64,000 bases of DNA from an uncultured Poribacteria bacterium (GTDB lineage: Bacteria > Poribacteria > WGA-4E > WGA-3G): the NCBI GenBank assembly GCA_951828515.1, contig OX639992.1, positions 1,054,001 to 1,118,000 on the forward strand, given 5' to 3'. The translations under genes were made by a program, and so were the position numbers. Below the pieces are notes generated by a model. It had not been told where the DNA came from. It did no database searches and saw only the letters and a program-made list of their open reading frames with translations. This document shows, in pieces, positions 1 through 8,574 of the stretch. Every line of letters starts with the position of its first letter. The first letter of the stretch is position 1.

Positions 1-2
1 GT

Positions 3-1001
3 GGCACGCTTTTTTTTCTGTTGTGCACATTCGCTGGGTTATTCCTAAGTTTTTTGTGGGGTGGTACTCAAGATATAAAGCAAGTTTTTCGCGAGATGCA
101 GGTTGAGATGCTGCTGGGCGCGTGTCTGTGTATGTTCGTGGATTGGGTGTTCGGCGCACTCCGATTCCATATTTTTATTCGAAAAGTCAAACCGGACATT
201 AGGTTCTGGGACAGTCTTCGTGCAAACTTAGCGACACTCTGTGTTTCCTGTATTACACCGTTCCAGACGGGCGGAGTGGGACATCTCTATATCTACAGCC
301 GGGCAGGCGTGCCGCTGTCAGCGGCAATAACATCAGGTATCATCTGTTTTCTCGCCACTCTAACTGCGCTCATGTTCTTCGCGAGTAGTATTGCCTGGTT
401 AGATCCTCCTTTTTTACCGAAAGGAGCTACCTGGGTGAGCCTGTTCAGTTGTGTGACGTTCGGCTTGGCATTTACGGGATTTTTGTTACTGCTTTTCAAG
501 CCGGAGCTTGTGTTCCGTTTTTTTCATTGGCTCAGTAATGTTGCACAGCGAAGGTTCACTCGCCTCGCCCCTATCCTCGAACGTGCTACTTTGAAAGTCG
601 AAGAACTTGTTAGTGAACATAAATCCTTTGCGGTAATGTTCTTGCGGGACCATAAATGGACGTGTGCATTCAGCGTGCTTTTAACCTGCGGTTTCTTCGG
701 AGCACGAATCATTGGGAGTTACATAGTCATGAAAGCACTCAACGGGGATGCGACCCTATGGGAACTCGGTGTTGTTGGGTTGCTCCTAAATTTCGTTGTG
801 CTCTTCGCGCCAAGCCCTGGTGCAAGTGGGGTCGCAGAGGTTCTAACCGTCGGGTTGATGGAGAATCTGATTCTCAAAGAATTGATACCTCTCTACGTGT
901 TGTTGACGCGATTTTTTGCTATTTATTGTGCTGTTGTCGTTGGCGGTGTTGTCATTAGTTCACAATTAGCAAAGGATTTTAGAAAGCGCAAAAAGACATA
1001 A
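3..1001 (+). CDS. Lysylphosphatidylglycerol synthase/UPF0104-type flippase-like membrane protein (5' partial)
   Basis: The reading frame is open to the left edge, so the true start lies upstream of the window; the first in-frame start inside is TTG at 21. The product is a multi-pass membrane protein with many hydrophobic segments and short basic loops such as RHFHIFIRKVK-like stretches near residue 50, ending in a basic tail (RKRKKT). The pattern GVVGLLLNFVVLFAPSPGASGVAE near the C-terminus is characteristic of the lysylphosphatidylglycerol synthase transmembrane/UPF0104 family, which includes MprF-type flippase domains. There is no cytoplasmic synthase domain after the membrane part, so lipid transport or an unknown membrane role is more likely than aminoacyl-lipid synthesis. 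Confidence 0.75.
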   Translation, partial: GTLFFLLCTFAGLFLSFLWGGTQDIKQVFREMQVEMLLGACLCMFVDWVFGALRFHIFIRKVKPDIRFWDSLRANLATLCVSCITPFQTGGVGHLYIYSRAGVPLSAAITSGIICFLATLTALMFFASSIAWLDPPFLPKGATWVSLFSCVTFGLAFTGFLLLLFKPELVFRFFHWLSNVAQRRFTRLAPILERATLKVEELVSEHKSFAVMFLRDHKWTCAFSVLLTCGFFGARIIGSYIVMKALNGDATLWELGVVGLLLNFVVLFAPSPGASGVAEVLTVGLMENLILKELIPLYVLLTRFFAIYCAVVVGGVVISSQLAKDFRKRKKT

Positions 1002-1203
1002 CGAAAAACATTGGAAGAGTCTTCAGCCATGCGGTTTCCGATAGTCAATTGTGCCTGTCTTTATTTTCGTCAAGGTTCGTCAGACACTATTGTGGAACGA
1101 TGCGCAAAAATCCGATTATTAGAAAAAAGTTCAAAGGAGTGTCCGTTGTCTATTCCTTAACGGGACTTTAAGCCTTTTATCATCTCTTTTTACGGATTGG
1201 AAA
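1002..1203. other. Intergenic DNA left of the TnpB element
   Basis: I see no supportable gene between the flippase-like gene and the left hairpin of the IS200/IS605-type element. The stretch is AT-rich. The left boundary of the mobile element should lie close to its right end. Confidence 0.4.
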
Positions 1204-1277
1204 CCCCCGAATTCATTCGGGGGAGGAAAATCTGCCCTCGTATGTGAGGCCACAGCGTTTTTTTTTTGAAAAAACAC

Positions 1278-1306
1278 TTGACACTCTCAGCAAAATGTGT
1301 TTTAAT
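1278..1306 (+). promoter_or_regulatory. Sigma70-type promoter of tnpB
   Basis: TTGACA (1278-1283) and TTTAAT (1301-1306) are separated by 17 bp, inside the element and about 100 bp before the tnpB start. Confidence 0.6.
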
Positions 1307-1320
1307 ATATGTATCACGTT

Positions 1321-1361
1321 GGCAGACATTATCAGCGTTACCGCTTGGTAACGTGTCTGCC
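1321..1361 (+). promoter_or_regulatory. Nested hairpin in the tnpB 5' leader
   Basis: GGCAGACA (1321-1328) pairs with TGTCTGCC (1354-1361). Inside it CGTTACC (1336-1342) pairs with GGTAACG (1347-1353) around a GCTT loop. The two stems stack directly on the 3' side. It lies between the promoter and the start codon, so it would be transcribed; a regulatory role is inference. Confidence 0.5.
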
Positions 1362-1403
1362 TACCCACTGATAAGGGGTTAAAGGCGTGATACGTGAAAA
1401 ATC

Positions 1404-2630
1404 ATGAAAATGACATTCAAGTTCCGTGGGAAGCCTACGAAAACAGAGGAACGTTGGCTTTTTTCGGAGTTCCGCCATCAGAAGCAGTTGCAGAACTACA
1501 TGCTCCAAATGCGGCATCAGATGTGGGACTATGGTCGTAAGTCTGTGTCGATGTATGACCAGATTAACCATCTCAAGGACCTTCGTGCGGCGACCTCGCA
1601 CTATTCGGAACATCCGCAGGATATGCAGGTGTCTACCATCAAACGCGTCAACGCGGCACATGAACATTTTCAACGCCGCTGTCGCGAAGGTGCAGAGAAA
1701 AAAGGGTATCCGCGTTACAAGTCTTCTGTTCGTTCTCTGTCTTGGAGTCTGCGCAAACACAAAGTTAAGGATAAAGCGACAGGCACATTTAGACGAGTCC
1801 GTCAGCACCCTATCCGTGAAACAGGCACACGGTACAACCGATTGAAAGTGCCGAAACTCGGTGAAATCAAAATCAGAATGCACCGTCGGCTCATCGGAGA
1901 CCCGAAAGAGGTCACGTTGAAAAAGACGGCACGCGGCTGGTATGTCTTTATCGTTTGCGAGGTGCCGGATACGGTCCCTTGTGTTCCCAAATCTGCTTGT
2001 GGTGTGGATGTTGGGACGCACACTTTTCTGACGACCTCTGCCGGTGAAACCGAAGAGAATCCGCGCTTTTATCGTCAAGCGGAACGCAAACTCGTCAAAC
2101 TTCATCGCGACTTGTCTCGCAAGACGTATCAGAGTAAACGTTGGTATAAGGCAAAGGACGCATTGGCAAAGCAGGCAGATATTGTGGCGTGTCAACGTCT
2201 TGACTTTCTCGCGAAAACAGCGTATAAACTTTTTCACCACAAAGATTTCGATGCCGTTGTTGCCGAGAAACTCAAGTCCAGCAATATGGTCAAGAACAGA
2301 CACCTTGCGAAGTCTATTTCTGACGCGTCTTGGGGTATGTTCTTTGAGTGGTGCAGTTGGGTAGCAAAACGCGATGGCAAACATTTCCATCAAGTGCCAC
2401 CCCACCATACGAGTCAAACCTGTTCGGAATGCTGTCAGAAATCGCCTGTGAAACTGAAGTTGTCCGAGCGTCTGTTCCATTGTAAATCCTGTGGTTTGAA
2501 ACTTGACCGCGACCACAACGCGGCTTTAAATATCTTACACAGGGCGGCTTGCGCCCTTCGTGGAGAGGTCTGGGATACCATCCTCTATGAAACGAGAAAC
2601 CCGTTGTTGCAACAGGCTTGCTGGAGCTAA
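1404..2630 (+). CDS. tnpB: TnpB, RNA-guided RuvC-type nuclease of an IS200/IS605 element
   Basis: 408 residues, normal length for TnpB. All parts of the RuvC nuclease are visible: GVDVGTHT with Asp202, VAEKL with Glu288, and DRDHNAALNI with Asp370. A C-terminal zinc finger is intact (Cys340/Cys343 and Cys360/Cys363). The N-terminal part is basic and begins with the wedge-like segment usual for the family. TnpB proteins use a right-end-derived omegaRNA to cut DNA next to a short target-adjacent motif and so maintain their element in the genome. No frameshift or stop is seen, so this copy is probably functional. A long antisense open frame exists but is a shadow. Confidence 0.92.
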   Translation: MKMTFKFRGKPTKTEERWLFSEFRHQKQLQNYMLQMRHQMWDYGRKSVSMYDQINHLKDLRAATSHYSEHPQDMQVSTIKRVNAAHEHFQRRCREGAEKKGYPRYKSSVRSLSWSLRKHKVKDKATGTFRRVRQHPIRETGTRYNRLKVPKLGEIKIRMHRRLIGDPKEVTLKKTARGWYVFIVCEVPDTVPCVPKSACGVDVGTHTFLTTSAGETEENPRFYRQAERKLVKLHRDLSRKTYQSKRWYKAKDALAKQADIVACQRLDFLAKTAYKLFHHKDFDAVVAEKLKSSNMVKNRHLAKSISDASWGMFFEWCSWVAKRDGKHFHQVPPHHTSQTCSECCQKSPVKLKLSERLFHCKSCGLKLDRDHNAALNILHRAACALRGEVWDTILYETRNPLLQQACWS

Positions 2631-2665
2631 ACGCTCTTTCGCAAGCCCCCGACTTCAGTCGGGGG
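2520..2665 (+). ncRNA. Probable omegaRNA (right-end RNA) region of the TnpB element
   Basis: In this family the guide scaffold is made from the 3' end of tnpB and the right end of the element, with the guide reading into flanking DNA. The region here contains the last tnpB codons, several complementary GC-rich segments, and the terminal hairpin 2646-2665. The boundaries are approximate and rest on family knowledge. The guide would begin just downstream of the right end, near 2670. Confidence 0.45.
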
Positions 2666-2744
2666 TACTTGACATTTGTCAGAAACCGATTTTGACAACG
2701 GAAAGATCGGCGCAAAAACTTAACCATTAAAAAGAAGGAAAATT

Positions 2745-3662
2745 ATGGCAACCACTTATGAGAAAATTGAACCCGCAACAACGAAACTCGGTTGGATCGG
2801 TACCGGCGTAATGGGACGATGGATGTGTCAACATCTGATGGACCTCGGATATGGAATGACGGTCTATAACCGGACAAAGTCAAAGGCTGACCCCTTACTG
2901 GAAGCAGGTGCGACATGGGCAGATTCACCGGGTGAAGTTGCATCCGCCTCCGATATTATTTTCACGATTGTTGGGTTTCCACCCGATGTTCGTGAAGTTT
3001 ACCTCGGCGCCAACGGTATTTTAAAGGGCGCGAAATCCGGAAGCATCATCGTTGATATGACGACGACAGAACCCTCTCTTGCCCAAGAAATCTATGCCGC
3101 CGCGCAAGCACAGGATGTTTCATCAATCGATGCCCCTGTCTCAGGTGGCGATGTTGGGGCGCGAGAGGCACGGCTTTCTATCATGGTCGGAGGCGATGAG
3201 GCGGCTGTGGAAGCCGTTATGCCGCTCTTCGAGGCGATGGGCGGAAACATCGTTCATCAAGGGGGCGCGGGTGCTGGACAACACACCAAAATGTGCAATC
3301 AGATCACGATTTCGGGTACAATGATCGGGGTCTGCGAAGGGCTAATCTACGGCTACAGAGCCGGGTTGGATTTGGAGACGATGCTGTCCTCGATTAGCGG
3401 CGGGGCTGCTGCTTGTTGGTCTCTGGACAATTTAGCACCACGGCTTCTCCAGCGGAACTTCGATCCTGGGTTCTTTGTGGAACATTTTATCAAAGATATG
3501 AGTATCGCCTTGGACGAGGCACGCAAAATGAACCTAAGTCTGCCTGGGCTCGCGTTGGTGCATCAACTTTACACAGCAGTACAGGCACAAGGGCATGGCA
3601 GGTTAGGTACACAGGCACTGATGTTGGCGTTGGAGCAGATGTCTGGTGTGGAAGTCAGTTAA
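2745..3662 (+). CDS. NAD(P)-dependent oxidoreductase, 3-hydroxyisobutyrate/tartronate-semialdehyde reductase family
   Basis: 305 residues, the full family length. The N-terminal Rossmann motif [13 protein letters not shown] (residues about 20-32) is followed by YNRTKSK, which contacts [17 protein letters not shown] is the substrate-binding signature of beta-hydroxyacid dehydrogenases, and the catalytic lysine lies in [11 protein letters not shown]. An AAGAAGGAAAATT ribosome site precedes the ATG. The family reduces or oxidises 3-hydroxyacids such as 3-hydroxyisobutyrate, tartronate semialdehyde or 6-phosphogluconate-like substrates. The exact substrate cannot be read from the sequence. It stands alone between tnpB and the convergent dnaN. 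Confidence 0.85.
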   Translation: MATTYEKIEPATTKLGWIGTGVMGRWMCQHLMDLGYGMTVYNRTKSKADPLLEAGATWADSPGEVASASDIIFTIVGFPPDVREVYLGANGILKGAKSGSIIVDMTTTEPSLAQEIYAAAQAQDVSSIDAPVSGGDVGAREARLSIMVGGDEAAVEAVMPLFEAMGGNIVHQGGAGAGQHTKMCNQITISGTMIGVCEGLIYGYRAGLDLETMLSSISGGAAACWSLDNLAPRLLQRNFDPGFFVEHFIKDMSIALDEARKMNLSLPGLALVHQLYTAVQAQGHGRLGTQALMLALEQMSGVEVS

Positions 3663-3687
3663 AGGTGAGTTCATTGTAAGAATGCCC

Positions 3688-3719
3688 TCGCTGGTGTGGT
3701 CCGAAACCGCACCAGCGAA
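3688..3719. repeat. Hairpin repeat between convergent genes
   Basis: GCTGGTGTGGT and ACCGCACCAGC form a near-perfect stem around a CCGAA loop, between the ends of the oxidoreductase gene and dnaN. It belongs to the CGGTT/AACCG class of dispersed hairpins seen elsewhere in the window (31641, 32059, 52890). It could act as a bidirectional transcription stop, although no T-run follows. Confidence 0.5.
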
Positions 3720-3750
3720 GCACAAGCATAATAAGCAACTTACAACCCTC

Positions 3751-4863
3751 TTATACTGAAGCAGGATCTAAGCGCATAGGCATTATGAGGGAGACGTAAT
3801 TTTCATCATCTACCGGTTTAATAAGAACAGGGTTCAATTCCCCTGAGAATTCCACTGCCAGCGACTCCGTTTCGATATGAGACAATGCCTCTATCAATAA
3901 CCGAGCGTCGAAACCAATCCTTGCATTTCCAGTGCTCGACTCCACAGGCAGCGTTTCGTGCGCTTCCCCTAATTCTGGGGTCCTCGCGGAGACTTGAACT
4001 TGTTCTGAATCGATTTCTAAGCAGATCGAATAATTCTTCGGATTTGACAGCAGAGCGACCCGCCGCGTCGCACTTAAAATTCTATCTTTTGAAACGACGG
4101 CTTTGCCTTCGGTCGACTCGGGGATGATTTTCTCATATTTCGGATAATCTCCCTCCACAAGTCGCGTCGTTAAGGTGGCGTTCCCATCGGTAAAGAGAAT
4201 TTGGTTCTCAAATACTGAAATGCTGACTTCACCAGCATCGACGAAGGTTCGGGCAATCTCGCGAACGGCTTTCAACGGGACGATGAATCCGTTGGCTTCA
4301 CCCGGCGTGGTGAACGGTTCGCAGCGTGCCAAGGCAAGACGTTTGCCATCCGTAGCAACTACCTCAGTCCCATGCTCAAGAAAATTGAAATAGAGCCCAT
4401 TTAGAAAGTAACGAACTTCTTCTGTAGATGCAGCGAACTCTGTTTTCTGAAGGACATCGCGCAATGTCTCTCCACCAATCTTTAATGCTTCCCCTTCAAC
4501 TGACGGGAGTTGTGGGAATTCTTCATCGGGCAGTCCGATGATTTTGTAGACCCCTTCTCCACAGGTAATCTCAACCCGGTCATTTGCTGTTGTTGCTAAG
4601 TGTATCGGTTTATCCGCAGGCAACTCCTTGACAATATCCCCTAACTTCTTAGCGGAGACAGTGATTGCCCCCTCCTCTGTGATTGTACCTTCAACTGTCA
4701 TTCTAATGCCGACTTCCAGATCCGTTGCCATGCATTCAATACTGCCCCCGGTGGCATTGATGAGGACATTTGAGAGAATTGGTAAGGTAGTGCGTCCACT
4801 TGCGACCCCTTGCAGCACCTGTAAGGAGTCCAAGAGATCATCCCTTTCAAACGTTAATTCCAT
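3751..4863 (-). CDS. dnaN: DNA polymerase III beta sliding clamp
   Basis: 370 residues, typical of DnaN. Three repeated clamp domains are recognisable, beginning MELTFERDDLLDSLQVLQGVASGRTTLPILSNVLI, with FDARLLIEAL and the characteristic C-terminal LIMPMRL at the hydrophobic pocket that binds clamp partners. A strong AGGAAGGAGAT ribosome site lies just upstream of the ATG. The clamp encircles DNA and tethers replicative polymerase and repair enzymes. No dnaA, recF or gyrB lies next to it here, so the classic origin cluster is not conserved at this locus. It is convergent with the oxidoreductase gene. Confidence 0.97.
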   Translation of the reverse strand: MELTFERDDLLDSLQVLQGVASGRTTLPILSNVLINATGGSIECMATDLEVGIRMTVEGTITEEGAITVSAKKLGDIVKELPADKPIHLATTANDRVEITCGEGVYKIIGLPDEEFPQLPSVEGEALKIGGETLRDVLQKTEFAASTEEVRYFLNGLYFNFLEHGTEVVATDGKRLALARCEPFTTPGEANGFIVPLKAVREIARTFVDAGEVSISVFENQILFTDGNATLTTRLVEGDYPKYEKIIPESTEGKAVVSKDRILSATRRVALLSNPKNYSICLEIDSEQVQVSARTPELGEAHETLPVESSTGNARIGFDARLLIEALSHIETESLAVEFSGELNPVLIKPVDDENYVSLIMPMRLDPASV

Positions 4864-5097
4864 TCTAAGATCTCCTTCCTAAGTTATGAACTGAAAAAAA
4901 AATACACGTAAAAGTCAATAGTTTTTTCTGGTAGATATTGGAACTTATACACTATGATAGACCGAATTCTCTATTTTTGCGTAAGTCCTAAATTAAATAA
5001 CGAAACCCAAGCCCGTAATGAAATGGAGGGCGACTCTAAAGCGAAAAGTCTAAAGTATCAAAAACCGAAACTTACCCGCAAGGAAAAATTAAAAGCC
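4864..5097. other. Intergenic region upstream of dnaN with an uncertain small ORF
   Basis: AT-rich DNA that must hold the dnaN promoter on the minus strand; I could not assign it confidently. On the plus strand it holds most of one small open frame, described separately. Confidence 0.35.
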
Positions 5098-5160
5098 TTG
5101 ACAAACTCCTATATTCAGTATAACATATTTGGCGAATATAACAAAGGAAAATTTGCTTAA
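5023..5160 (+). CDS. Possible small peptide with a RiPP-leader-like motif (doubtful gene)
   Basis: From ATG 5023 the frame encodes 45 residues; an alternative start is at 4954. It contains YQKPKLTRKEKLKALT, which fits the YxxPxLxxxGxxxxxT pattern of lasso-type RiPP leaders except that Glu replaces the Gly. The segment after it holds SYIQYNIFGEYNK. Against it: there is no clear ribosome site, no maturation enzyme nearby, and the DNA encoding the LT part is itself a good promoter (TTGACA at 5098). I treat it as a candidate only. Confidence 0.22.
   Translation: MEGDSKAKSLKYQKPKLTRKEKLKALTNSYIQYNIFGEYNKGKFA
5098..5126 (+). promoter_or_regulatory. Promoter for the DUF6785-type gene
   Basis: TTGACA at 5098-5103 and TAACAT at 5121-5126, 17 bp apart. 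The next convincing gene starts at 5340, which would leave a 5' leader of about 200 nt. Confidence 0.5.
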
Positions 5161-5339
5161 ACACGGGTTCGCACTTTGCGCTTTTCGATAGAGCCGATCA
5201 CTCTACAATGCCCTGTCCACTCTGCAGTTCAAGTTCTCCTAACCAAGATATATATTAGAGCGATTGAGTTTCGCGGTGTCACGGTCGAAAGATCGAGGCG
5301 AGAAGAAAACGAAATCGCTGCCCTGCTTCTCCTGAGAAT

Positions 5340-7271
5340 ATGCACTCTACAGACTCACACGCCTCGCAGACAATCGCGAAACGAGCAGTACTGATTGGTA
5401 CTGTCTTAATTATCGCTAATAGTTACTGGATAGCCTATGTCGAAATGATTTGGCATACCGCGCATCTGACAACAGTCGCAATGTCAGTCAATGTCATGTT
5501 CGGCATTATAGCGATGACGTTTCTGAACATGATCGTGCGGCGCATCTTTCCACGCGTCGCCCTACAGCCTCGTGATCTACTTGTCGTTTTTAGTATGCTT
5601 GCTGTAGGCAGTGCTTTTTCAGGACATGATTGTATTCCACGCTTAATGGGACTCATCCCGTACGCGTTCCGTTTCGCTACACCCGAAAATGATTGGGAGG
5701 CACTGCTCTTTCATTACCTGCCCGAATGGCTTGTGGTGAAAGATCCAAAAGCCGTCAACGATTTCTATGAAGGTGGGGTCAATTTTTTTACGGAGGGTTA
5801 TTTTCAGTATTGGATTGTACCGATTCTCTCTTGGTCGGTGGTTATTTTTCTGTTAATGCTAATCTTTTTATGCTTGACTTCTATCGTTCGCAAGCAGTGG
5901 ATAGAAAATGAGAAACTCGCCTATCCGATTATCCAGATTCCGCTTGAGATTACCACCAACCGACGTATCTTCACAAATCGCTTGCTCTGGCTCGGTTTCG
6001 GAATCGCCATGGGCATCAACTTACTTAATGGGTTACAGTTCTTCTACCCGGTTCTCCCAGAGGTTCCTGTGCGGAAATACAACCTTAACGTCTACTTTAC
6101 GCAGAAACCGTGGATTGCCATGGGCAGTACGCCGCTCAGGTTTCATCCGTACATAATTGGTTTCTCGTTCATTTTACCTCTGGATTTGGCGTTTTCGTGT
6201 ACTTTTTTTTATATGCTGAAGAAAGTACAGTTGCTATTTGGAAGTGCTGTAGGCATTTCAGCATTGCCGGGCTATCCGTTTTTAGGTGAACAAGGGGCAG
6301 GGGCATTACTCGCATTGCTTGCGATTGCCTGTTGGCATGCGCGAAAACATTTTGCATCTGTGTGGGCGCAGGTAATTCGACCCGATCAGGCTACCTCACG
6401 AACAGAGGCAATCTCGCATCGCAGTGCCATTGTTACGTTAGGTATATGTCTACTTTTATTAGCTGTCTTCTGTGTCCGTAGTGGAATGACGCTATGGGCG
6501 TTTGCAATTTTTATCGCAGTCTATCTAATGATTGTGGTCGGTTTAACCCGGATGCGTGCGGAATTAGGACCACCAATCCATGCTATCGGGTATCTAACAC
6601 CGCAATACATGATAATTTCACTGCTTGGCACGCGACGCCTGCGGGCAGGCAATCTAACAATGCTCTCATTGATGAATTGGTTAAGTGGGGCAAGTTATGC
6701 TTCCTTTCGAACACATCCGATGCCAGATCAACTGGAGGCGTTTAAACTCGCAGAGCGCACCGGTATCCGAAACCGAACGATGTTCGGCGTGTTGGTCATT
6801 GCCAGTCTTGTCGGTATCCTATCGAGTCTGATTCTCTATCCGTATGCGATTTACAGTGAGGGGGTGGCTGCCGGTTCGGAGCAAATTCATGCCGGTGGCG
6901 CGGATACATACAACTTTCTTTCTTCGTGGTTAGTGAACCCGAAGCCAACGGATTGGCTGGCGACCTCGGTGCTCGGATTAGCCTTCGCAGCGAATGTGGG
7001 TATCATCTTTCTGCGTTCACGTTTTGTGTGGTGTCCGTTGCATCCAGCGGGGTATGTTATCGGCGTTGCTCCGGGGACAACCGATGTCATCTGGTTTCCG
7101 CTGTTTCTGGCGATGGTCGCAAAGTGGGTTATTTTGCGACACGGTGGTATCAACGCATATCGAAAAGCGATACCGTTCTTCATCGGGTTGGTGTTAGGTG
7201 AGGCATTAATGGGATGTTTTTGGCCCCTGTTAAGCCTTGTGTTGAGATCAGCCGTGTATAGTTGGATTTAA
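5340..7271 (+). CDS. DUF6785-type multi-pass membrane protein (OPT-transporter-like)
   Basis: 643 residues with about a dozen hydrophobic helices starting near residue 17. Recognisable segments are ALQPRDLLVVFSML, AFSGHDCIPRLMG, KQWIENEKLAYPIIQIPLE and a conserved-looking central stretch containing GPPIHAIGYLTPQYMI and FRTHPMPDQLEAFKLAE. These match my recollection of the DUF6785/DUF6784 proteins common in Poribacteria and Planctomycetes, which resemble oligopeptide transporters. The substrate is unknown. It is a single-gene unit with its own promoter and long leader, upstream of the ABC exporter cluster but separated from it by another promoter. Confidence 0.65.
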   Translation: MHSTDSHASQTIAKRAVLIGTVLIIANSYWIAYVEMIWHTAHLTTVAMSVNVMFGIIAMTFLNMIVRRIFPRVALQPRDLLVVFSMLAVGSAFSGHDCIPRLMGLIPYAFRFATPENDWEALLFHYLPEWLVVKDPKAVNDFYEGGVNFFTEGYFQYWIVPILSWSVVIFLLMLIFLCLTSIVRKQWIENEKLAYPIIQIPLEITTNRRIFTNRLLWLGFGIAMGINLLNGLQFFYPVLPEVPVRKYNLNVYFTQKPWIAMGSTPLRFHPYIIGFSFILPLDLAFSCTFFYMLKKVQLLFGSAVGISALPGYPFLGEQGAGALLALLAIACWHARKHFASVWAQVIRPDQATSRTEAISHRSAIVTLGICLLLLAVFCVRSGMTLWAFAIFIAVYLMIVVGLTRMRAELGPPIHAIGYLTPQYMIISLLGTRRLRAGNLTMLSLMNWLSGASYASFRTHPMPDQLEAFKLAERTGIRNRTMFGVLVIASLVGILSSLILYPYAIYSEGVAAGSEQIHAGGADTYNFLSSWLVNPKPTDWLATSVLGLAFAANVGIIFLRSRFVWCPLHPAGYVIGVAPGTTDVIWFPLFLAMVAKWVILRHGGINAYRKAIPFFIGLVLGEALMGCFWPLLSLVLRSAVYSWI

Positions 7272-7314
7272 TTTGCCTTGCCTGAATTATTCCGATTTTT
7301 AATATCAATTTTCC

Positions 7315-7343
7315 TTGACATTCGGCAAATTCTATGCTATCAT
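7315..7343 (+). promoter_or_regulatory. Promoter of the Gld-type ABC exporter cluster
   Basis: TTGACA (7315-7320) and TATCAT (7338-7343) with a 17-bp spacer, about 75 bp upstream of the ATPase gene. Confidence 0.6.
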
Positions 7344-7420
7344 TTTAATTAATATATCCTATCTTTGAGGCACGTCGAGAGGTATTTCTTCTCGCCGACT
7401 GCCAGTTACTTTTGAATAAT

Positions 7421-8359
7421 ATGATCGAAGTTAGAGAACTCACAAAATCGTATGGGGCGACAGTTGCTGTTGACCAAGTTTCATTTGATGCACATGCTGG
7501 TGAGGTGTTAGGCCTTCTCGGTCCGAACGGTGCAGGAAAGACGACCACGATGCGTATTCTTACCTGTTATCTTTCTGCTGATGCGGGGAGTGCCACCGTT
7601 GCCGGATATGATGTATTCGAGGAATCCGTTGAAGTCAGGAAACAAATTGGCTATTTACCTGAAAGTGCTCCACTGTATGCCGACATGGGAGTCATTGAAT
7701 ACCTCAACTTCATGACGCAGGTGCGGAACCTCCCAAAAAGCCAGCGGAAAGACCGGACTCGCGCGGTTATCGACATCTGTGGGCTTGAGGACGTTATCCA
7801 AAAAGACATCGGTGAACTCTCAAAAGGCTATCGCCAACGTGTCGGTTTGGCGCAAAGCCTCATCCACGATCCACCTATCCTGATTTTAGATGAACCTACC
7901 TCTGGGTTAGACCCGAGCCAAATCATTGAAATCCGCAACCTCATCAAAAACATCGGGCAGGAGAAACTGGTACTCTTCAGTACACACATTTTGCCCGAAG
8001 TCTCTGCTACCTGTAGCCGAATCCTGATCATCAATAACGGAAAGATTGTCGCAAACGGGACACCGGAAGAACTTTCGAGTCAGGCGGAGGGCGAGGAGAT
8101 TGTCCATATCGCCATCCGAGGTTCACAGGATGCAATTGAGGCACAACTCAACGAATTGGAGTTTGTCTCGCAGTGGAACCGTGTTGACACGGATAATGGC
8201 ATCGTCGGTTATCAAATCCATGCCTCTCAGGGGAGCGATGCGGCTGAGTCTCTTTTTCACGTTGTTGTGAAGAACGGGTGGAGTCTCACTGAACTCCGTC
8301 AAGAATCCGTGGACTTGGAGGATGTTTTCCTGAATTTGACAGACAAGGAGCAGGCATAA
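7421..8359 (+). CDS. ABC transporter ATP-binding protein, GldA/CcmA-like
   Basis: 312 residues from ATG 7421; a TTG at 7412 would add three. The nucleotide-binding domain is complete: Walker A GPNGAGKTT, Q-loop in IGYLPESAPLY, signature LSKGYRQRVGLAQ, Walker B ILILDEPTSGLD and switch His in STHILPE. The C-terminal 90 residues are the regulatory tail typical of ABC-2 exporters (DUF4162-like). It powers an ABC-2 exporter with the permease at 8575. Together with the GldG-like and DUF4340 proteins downstream this forms the widespread Gld-like cluster, found also in non-gliding bacteria where the cargo is unknown. Confidence 0.93.
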   Translation: MIEVRELTKSYGATVAVDQVSFDAHAGEVLGLLGPNGAGKTTTMRILTCYLSADAGSATVAGYDVFEESVEVRKQIGYLPESAPLYADMGVIEYLNFMTQVRNLPKSQRKDRTRAVIDICGLEDVIQKDIGELSKGYRQRVGLAQSLIHDPPILILDEPTSGLDPSQIIEIRNLIKNIGQEKLVLFSTHILPEVSATCSRILIINNGKIVANGTPEELSSQAEGEEIVHIAIRGSQDAIEAQLNELEFVSQWNRVDTDNGIVGYQIHASQGSDAAESLFHVVVKNGWSLTELRQESVDLEDVFLNLTDKEQA

Positions 8360-8574
8360 TAGTAGTAAAGCCTTTTCGGATGTAGAGAGGGAACCGTTAT
8401 AGGTTTCCCAAAAGGTTTGAACCACCCCGGTTTCCATACTCGTTGACAGTCGTATGATCCCTTTGAAGCCAAACCTGGTTTTCGTACCCGTTAACAATTC
8501 AATATCAACTTGGACCAAAACCGATGGTATGCCCAACGGGTAAATCGTTGTGATGGTCCGATAGTTAAAAAATT

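Larger units (their letters stand above)
1204..2665 (+). mobile_element. IS200/IS605-family element carrying only tnpB (IS1341-type)
   Basis: Each end carries a 9-bp-stem, 2-nt-loop hairpin: CCCCCGAAT/ATTCGGGGG at 1204-1223 and CCCCCGACT/AGTCGGGGG at 2646-2665. Such subterminal palindromes are what the TnpA HUH transposase of this family recognises. Only tnpB lies between them; no Y1 transposase gene is present, so the element depends on a TnpA elsewhere or is immobile. The exact cleavage sites and target motif cannot be fixed from this sequence alone; the coordinates given are the hairpin limits. Confidence 0.8.

Noticed and set aside
1338-2516. A 392-codon open frame antisense to tnpB
   Set aside because: It is fully covered by tnpB, whose motifs are intact, and its translation shows no recognisable domain.
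4864-5340. Replication origin next to dnaN
   Set aside because: I saw no DnaA-box clusters or dnaA gene; dnaN alone is not sufficient evidence.
5176-5394. A 72-codon plus-strand frame before the DUF6785-type gene
   Set aside because: It overlaps the start of that gene in another frame and has no family resemblance.
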